A program made the position numbers and the translations under genes. From CAZCVI01 sp964502145 (GTDB taxonomy: Bacteria > Acidobacteriota > Aminicenantia > UBA2199): a DNA stretch of 8,943 nt. Shown in pieces: positions 6,015 to 8,943 of the stretch (positions are counted from its first letter, which is position 1; every line of letters starts with the position of its first letter). Location of the stretch: contig CAZCVI010000145.1 of assembly GCA_964502145.1 (NCBI GenBank), positions 1 through 8,943 on the forward strand, read 5' to 3'. The notes under the pieces are model-generated. The model made no database searches. It was not told where the DNA came from and was given only the letters and a program-made list of their open reading frames with translations.

Positions 6015-8696
6015 TTAAAAAGTAAAGGTATACAATATATAATCGGCCCAGAGGAAGGGATGGGAAAAAGAGATTTTTAAACCGTTTGCCAATGTGGCTG
6101 TTTTTTTCATGAAGGCTAATTTGGCCATTCGTAACGCCTGGGCGGGAGAAATAGGCTCGGACTTGGAACTCCCTGTTTTCTGGGCAAGGTAATAGCGGTA
6201 AAAAAGCGGGGTTAATTGGGCGCTCTGTTCATCCACGGGCCACATGCTCACGATTAATGCGCGTGCCCCGGCATGTCGAAAGGAAGCGGTAATACCCCGT
6301 AACCCCTGCATGCCCTGCAAATGTGTTTCGGAACTGTCACACGCACTGAGTACAACCAGATTGATATCGAGTTTTAAGTGGAAAATAGTGTGGGCATAAT
6401 AAAGGGGAAAACCATTGTTACACATGCTGAACAACAAAGCGGAATACTGGGGATGATCGACATTGTTGATAAAATGAGTGGCAATATGCAGGGTCTCGGC
6501 TTGTGGCGCATAGGTTTCAAATTGGGACTGGGTAAACCGTTCGCCTAAAAAGAGCCGGCTCCTGGTTTCCCCAAAAATCTCCTGGATGTTCAATATCTCA
6601 TCTCTGGAAGAAGGTAGCGGCGGAAACAAACCGCTACGGTAATTATTGCCGTTATCCAGAGCGACAACTTCCGGGGCTCCAAAAGCAACAATGGCAAATC
6701 GTTTGGGCGTTACCGCGACTTTCTCGCCCTGGAAATGAAACAGGGATAAGGCATAAGAAACAGAATACTGCTGAATGAAATAATTGGCCGAGGCATACTC
6801 TGAAAAAACGGTATCTGCGGCCATTTCATTTTGCTTGAAACCGGTCACCAAGGCTTCGAAAGGTAACTTGAATAATTGCTGGTCAGGAATAATAAAAATC
6901 TCCTCTCTGGCTTGGGCCTCTTTATTGCTGCTGGTAGTATTCGTGTTCATGTTTGTTGTGGCTGGGGAAAGCGGTAACAGGTGGCGCAACAGGGTATCGT
7001 AAAGATGGGCTGCCATAGGTAGGTTGTAATTCACGCGCAAGTAATCGACCTGACCTTTGGTAAAATCATCCAGGGGTTCTACTAACCCATTCACTTTTTC
7101 CAGTATTTCCGTGCTGCTGCCCGGTAATATCGAGTAAGTCACGTTACGGCTGTCTATAGAAAAGGCATAGATGTGGCGCTCTAAGACGACGTACTTGATG
7201 ATCCGTTGCCAGGGTTCCAGTTTGGCTTGCAACTGCCGTAGTTTGAGGTCGTTAAAAGTGTATTTTTTAAAGGTCAGAGGCGCCTCAAAGATAAATTCGG
7301 TTAATCCTTCTTCTTGTTTTTTAAGGGTGGCCAGTTTTTTTTCAACCATGTCCAGTAACGCGCTATTCTTTTTGTGCTGCCCCGTGGATGTTTTCAGCAG
7401 GCGGATATATTTTTGATAGGTTTGGGAAAACTCCTCGGCGATTTTATTTTTCTCTTCATTAAAATAGGCGAGGGTTTTAATGTGCTGTGCGGTGGGTTTA
7501 ATGGCTTCATTGGGTAGAAATGATTCATTGATATAAGCGTTCTTGATCTCGCTATAATAAATTGCCCTTTCCAAGAACATAGAATCTTGGCTGCGATTGT
7601 ACAAACTCAGGTAAAACTCAATCAACGCGGCATAAATTTTTTCCGTGATCTTTTTAAATGATTGGTATTGGTGAATATACATGGTGCTGGAAAACTGTTC
7701 CAGTTTTTCAGCGGTGGCTTGATAAAATTTCAGGGCTGTTTCTGGTTGCTGTTGACTTTCGTAAAACAAGGCTTGCAAGTAGTCGTAAATAAAATAGTAG
7801 CGGTAATAGGGCGCGTAAATATCATCTATTTTATCAAGGTAATAGGCTGCTTCCGTATATCTTTGTTGCTGGATCAGTTTTTCGATATACTCTCCCAGCA
7901 CCGGTAATAATCCCTCGTATTGGTGGTTCTTCAAACCCATTAAAACGGCAGCTTTCAACAATGCCATCACTTCGGGTAAATGGTTGCCTGCCTTTTCCGA
8001 CATCTTAATTAAAATGAGTGCTTTGCGATATAAGCATTGAATCGCGCACAGGTACTTTCCTTGTAGTTTCTCTGTTTTCAAACTCAGATTGATAAACTTT
8101 AATGCCCCGGTGTAGTCTCCCGCTTCAAAATACAATTGGCTGTAATGGCTCAAGACCAGGACTTTGAGGTCATCATCTTTTTGATGAAGCGACGCATCCA
8201 GTGCTTTTTTGATATATTTCCAAGCCAGCTCTTGCCTGTCGAGTAAACGGAATACTTCCGAGAAACGCAGGTAAATGTAACCGCGACGATTTTTTTTTAC
8301 CCGTTCCGAGTACTTTAATGCTTCAAAAAAAGCACTCAGCCCGTTCAAATAATCCTGCCCGGAAACATATATCTCCCCTAAATCCAGATACGATCTCTCT
8401 AATCCCGCGAAATCGTGTTTATTCTTCTGTATTTCCAGCAGTTTTAGCAAGTAAGACAGCGCTTGGTACTGGATATCTTTTTCTTTGTAATAGATGTAAA
8501 GGTCGGTTAACGCGTGTTGGCGGGTTTGGTTGTCTGGCGCATTTTTTAGCTGTTTCAGAAACTGCCGCTCCTCGGTTTCCGTATCTCGTTTCGCTACCAA
8601 TGGCGATGCGGAGGAATGTACCAAGAGGGCAGGAATCAATAAAAGAAAAAACCAAAACACCCACACGGGGAAAATCAAAACACGTCGGTTGTGCAT
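6015..8696 (-). CDS. Exported TPR and CHAT-domain cysteine peptidase
   Basis: The product is 893 aa. Residues 1-31 are a signal peptide or anchor (hydrophobic 7-26, then SSAS). About 40-260 is made of TPR-like helical pairs, for example LERSYLDLGEIYVSGQDYLN and LSHYSQLYFEAGDYTGALKF. More helical repeats follow to about 390, then a charged coiled coil (about 400-475). The CHAT domain, a caspase-like fold, covers about 480-893: IFIIPDQQLFKLPFEAL, LHIATHF with His741, VVLSACDSSE with Cys786, LRGITASFRHAGARALIVSMWPVDEQ. The His/Cys dyad is intact, so it should be an active clan CD protease; substrates are unknown and presumably bind the TPR part. An Asn/Thr/Ser-rich insert lies near residue 590. 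Starts at 8705 and 8696 both lack a Shine-Dalgarno; 8696 is chosen because a -10-like hexamer overlaps the 8705 codon. Convergent with the M49 gene. Confidence 0.9.
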   Translation of the reverse strand: MHNRRVLIFPVWVFWFFLLLIPALLVHSSASPLVAKRDTETEERQFLKQLKNAPDNQTRQHALTDLYIYYKEKDIQYQALSYLLKLLEIQKNKHDFAGLERSYLDLGEIYVSGQDYLNGLSAFFEALKYSERVKKNRRGYIYLRFSEVFRLLDRQELAWKYIKKALDASLHQKDDDLKVLVLSHYSQLYFEAGDYTGALKFINLSLKTEKLQGKYLCAIQCLYRKALILIKMSEKAGNHLPEVMALLKAAVLMGLKNHQYEGLLPVLGEYIEKLIQQQRYTEAAYYLDKIDDIYAPYYRYYFIYDYLQALFYESQQQPETALKFYQATAEKLEQFSSTMYIHQYQSFKKITEKIYAALIEFYLSLYNRSQDSMFLERAIYYSEIKNAYINESFLPNEAIKPTAQHIKTLAYFNEEKNKIAEEFSQTYQKYIRLLKTSTGQHKKNSALLDMVEKKLATLKKQEEGLTEFIFEAPLTFKKYTFNDLKLRQLQAKLEPWQRIIKYVVLERHIYAFSIDSRNVTYSILPGSSTEILEKVNGLVEPLDDFTKGQVDYLRVNYNLPMAAHLYDTLLRHLLPLSPATTNMNTNTTSSNKEAQAREEIFIIPDQQLFKLPFEALVTGFKQNEMAADTVFSEYASANYFIQQYSVSYALSLFHFQGEKVAVTPKRFAIVAFGAPEVVALDNGNNYRSGLFPPLPSSRDEILNIQEIFGETRSRLFLGERFTQSQFETYAPQAETLHIATHFINNVDHPQYSALLFSMCNNGFPLYYAHTIFHLKLDINLVVLSACDSSETHLQGMQGLRGITASFRHAGARALIVSMWPVDEQSAQLTPLFYRYYLAQKTGSSKSEPISPAQALRMAKLAFMKKTATLANGLKISFSHPFLWADYILYTFTF

Positions 8697-8703
8697 AAAG
8701 ACC

Positions 8704-8732
8704 ATTTTATACTATTGGGCTTTTATTTTCAA
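8704..8732 (-). promoter_or_regulatory. Candidate promoter of the CHAT gene
   Basis: Read on the minus strand, TTGAAA (complement of 8727-8732) and TAAAAT (complement of 8704-8709) are 17 bases apart. The -10 hexamer ends seven bases before the ATG at 8696, so the transcript would start at or next to that codon. With no Shine-Dalgarno present, a leaderless message is the consistent reading. The AT-rich region makes a chance match possible. Confidence 0.4.
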
Positions 8733-8749
8733 ATCGGTGGCGAGTTTAT

Positions 8750-8895
8750 CCACAGATTACACAGATTAAAATGATGGCACAGATTGGTTTTTTCTTTTTG
8801 TCATAACCCTCTTTTAATCTATGTTAATCATTTAAATCTGAGTAATCTGTGGTCTTCTTTTCTCTTTTTTTTTCATCTATTACTTATGGCCTGAA
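8750..8895. repeat. CACAGATT-type hairpin repeat with shared tail
   Basis: CCACAGATTACACAGATT from 8750 pairs imperfectly with AATCTGAGTAATCTGTGG ending at 8852, and the arms extend inwards (AAATGAT, ACAGATT/AATCTATGT) to give about 40 partly paired bases. The loop is T-rich. The tail 8872-8895 (TTCATCTATT then TATGG and CTGAA) matches 1685-1708 of repeat copy 1 at 21 of 24 bases. No gene is present between 8706 and the window end. Both hairpin types appear to be variants of one modular intergenic repeat family. Confidence 0.7.
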
Positions 8896-8943
8896 TTCAC
8901 CGCCAGAAAAAAAGAGATTCTTTCAGACCTGCGATAATTCAAT

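Noticed and set aside
8318..8698. 126-aa plus-strand open frame opposite the CHAT gene start, and similar frames opposite the M49 and propeller genes
   Set aside because: They lie entirely antisense to strongly supported genes, have no domain features and no ribosome binding sites; they are shadows.

Overview
The window looks like a chromosomal segment from an uncultured, Gram-negative-type bacterium of medium GC content. Most proteins carry export signals: a beta-barrel-like outer-membrane protein, a secreted six-bladed propeller, a lipid-anchored M49 metallopeptidase and an exported TPR-CHAT protein. That mix, plus abundant small intergenic repeats, reminds me most of Candidatus Aminicenantes or a nearby lineage. 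This taxonomic call is inference from remembered family distribution and is not proven here. I saw no rRNA, tRNA, CRISPR array, transposase or phage gene.

Layout from left to right. (1) 101-607 (-) is a DinB/YfiT-like metal-binding four-helix protein. (2) A 12-bp hairpin terminator (707-747) ends the next minus gene, 772-1449, an exported beta-strand-rich protein. (3) The divergent gap 1450-1769 is mostly filled by a 194-bp repeat with imperfect 26-bp terminal inverted repeats around an AATTCGTG hairpin. (4) 1770-3654 (+) is a tight three-gene cassette: a membrane-anchored thioredoxin-fold protein with a CLGC motif that appears internally deleted and frame-broken, a secreted six-bladed beta-propeller protein, and a 104-aa exported protein with nine cysteines. 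(5) The gap 3655-4153 holds two hairpins, a second copy of the repeat (94% identical) and a good promoter. (6) 4154-5893 (+) is a lipoprotein dipeptidyl-peptidase III (M49) with a five-residue HEVSH zinc motif. (7) A shared hairpin at 5920-5951 separates it from the convergent 6015-8696 (-) gene, an exported TPR-coiled-coil-CHAT protein with an intact His/Cys dyad. (8) The right edge carries a different hairpin repeat (CACAGATT type) whose tail matches the tail of the first repeat.

How the genes may work together: the thiol-oxidoreductase-like protein, propeller and Cys-rich peptide sit in one transcription unit. Their layout recalls Bacteroidetes loci in which small NVEALA-type exported peptides lie beside six-bladed propeller lipoproteins. 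A role in maturing or handling an exported disulfide-rich peptide is plausible but is my inference. The DPP III and the CHAT protein are two exported predicted peptidases in convergent orientation; nothing in the sequence shows that they cooperate. The items most worth following up are the Cys-rich peptide cassette, the broken thioredoxin-like gene, and the modular repeat family.
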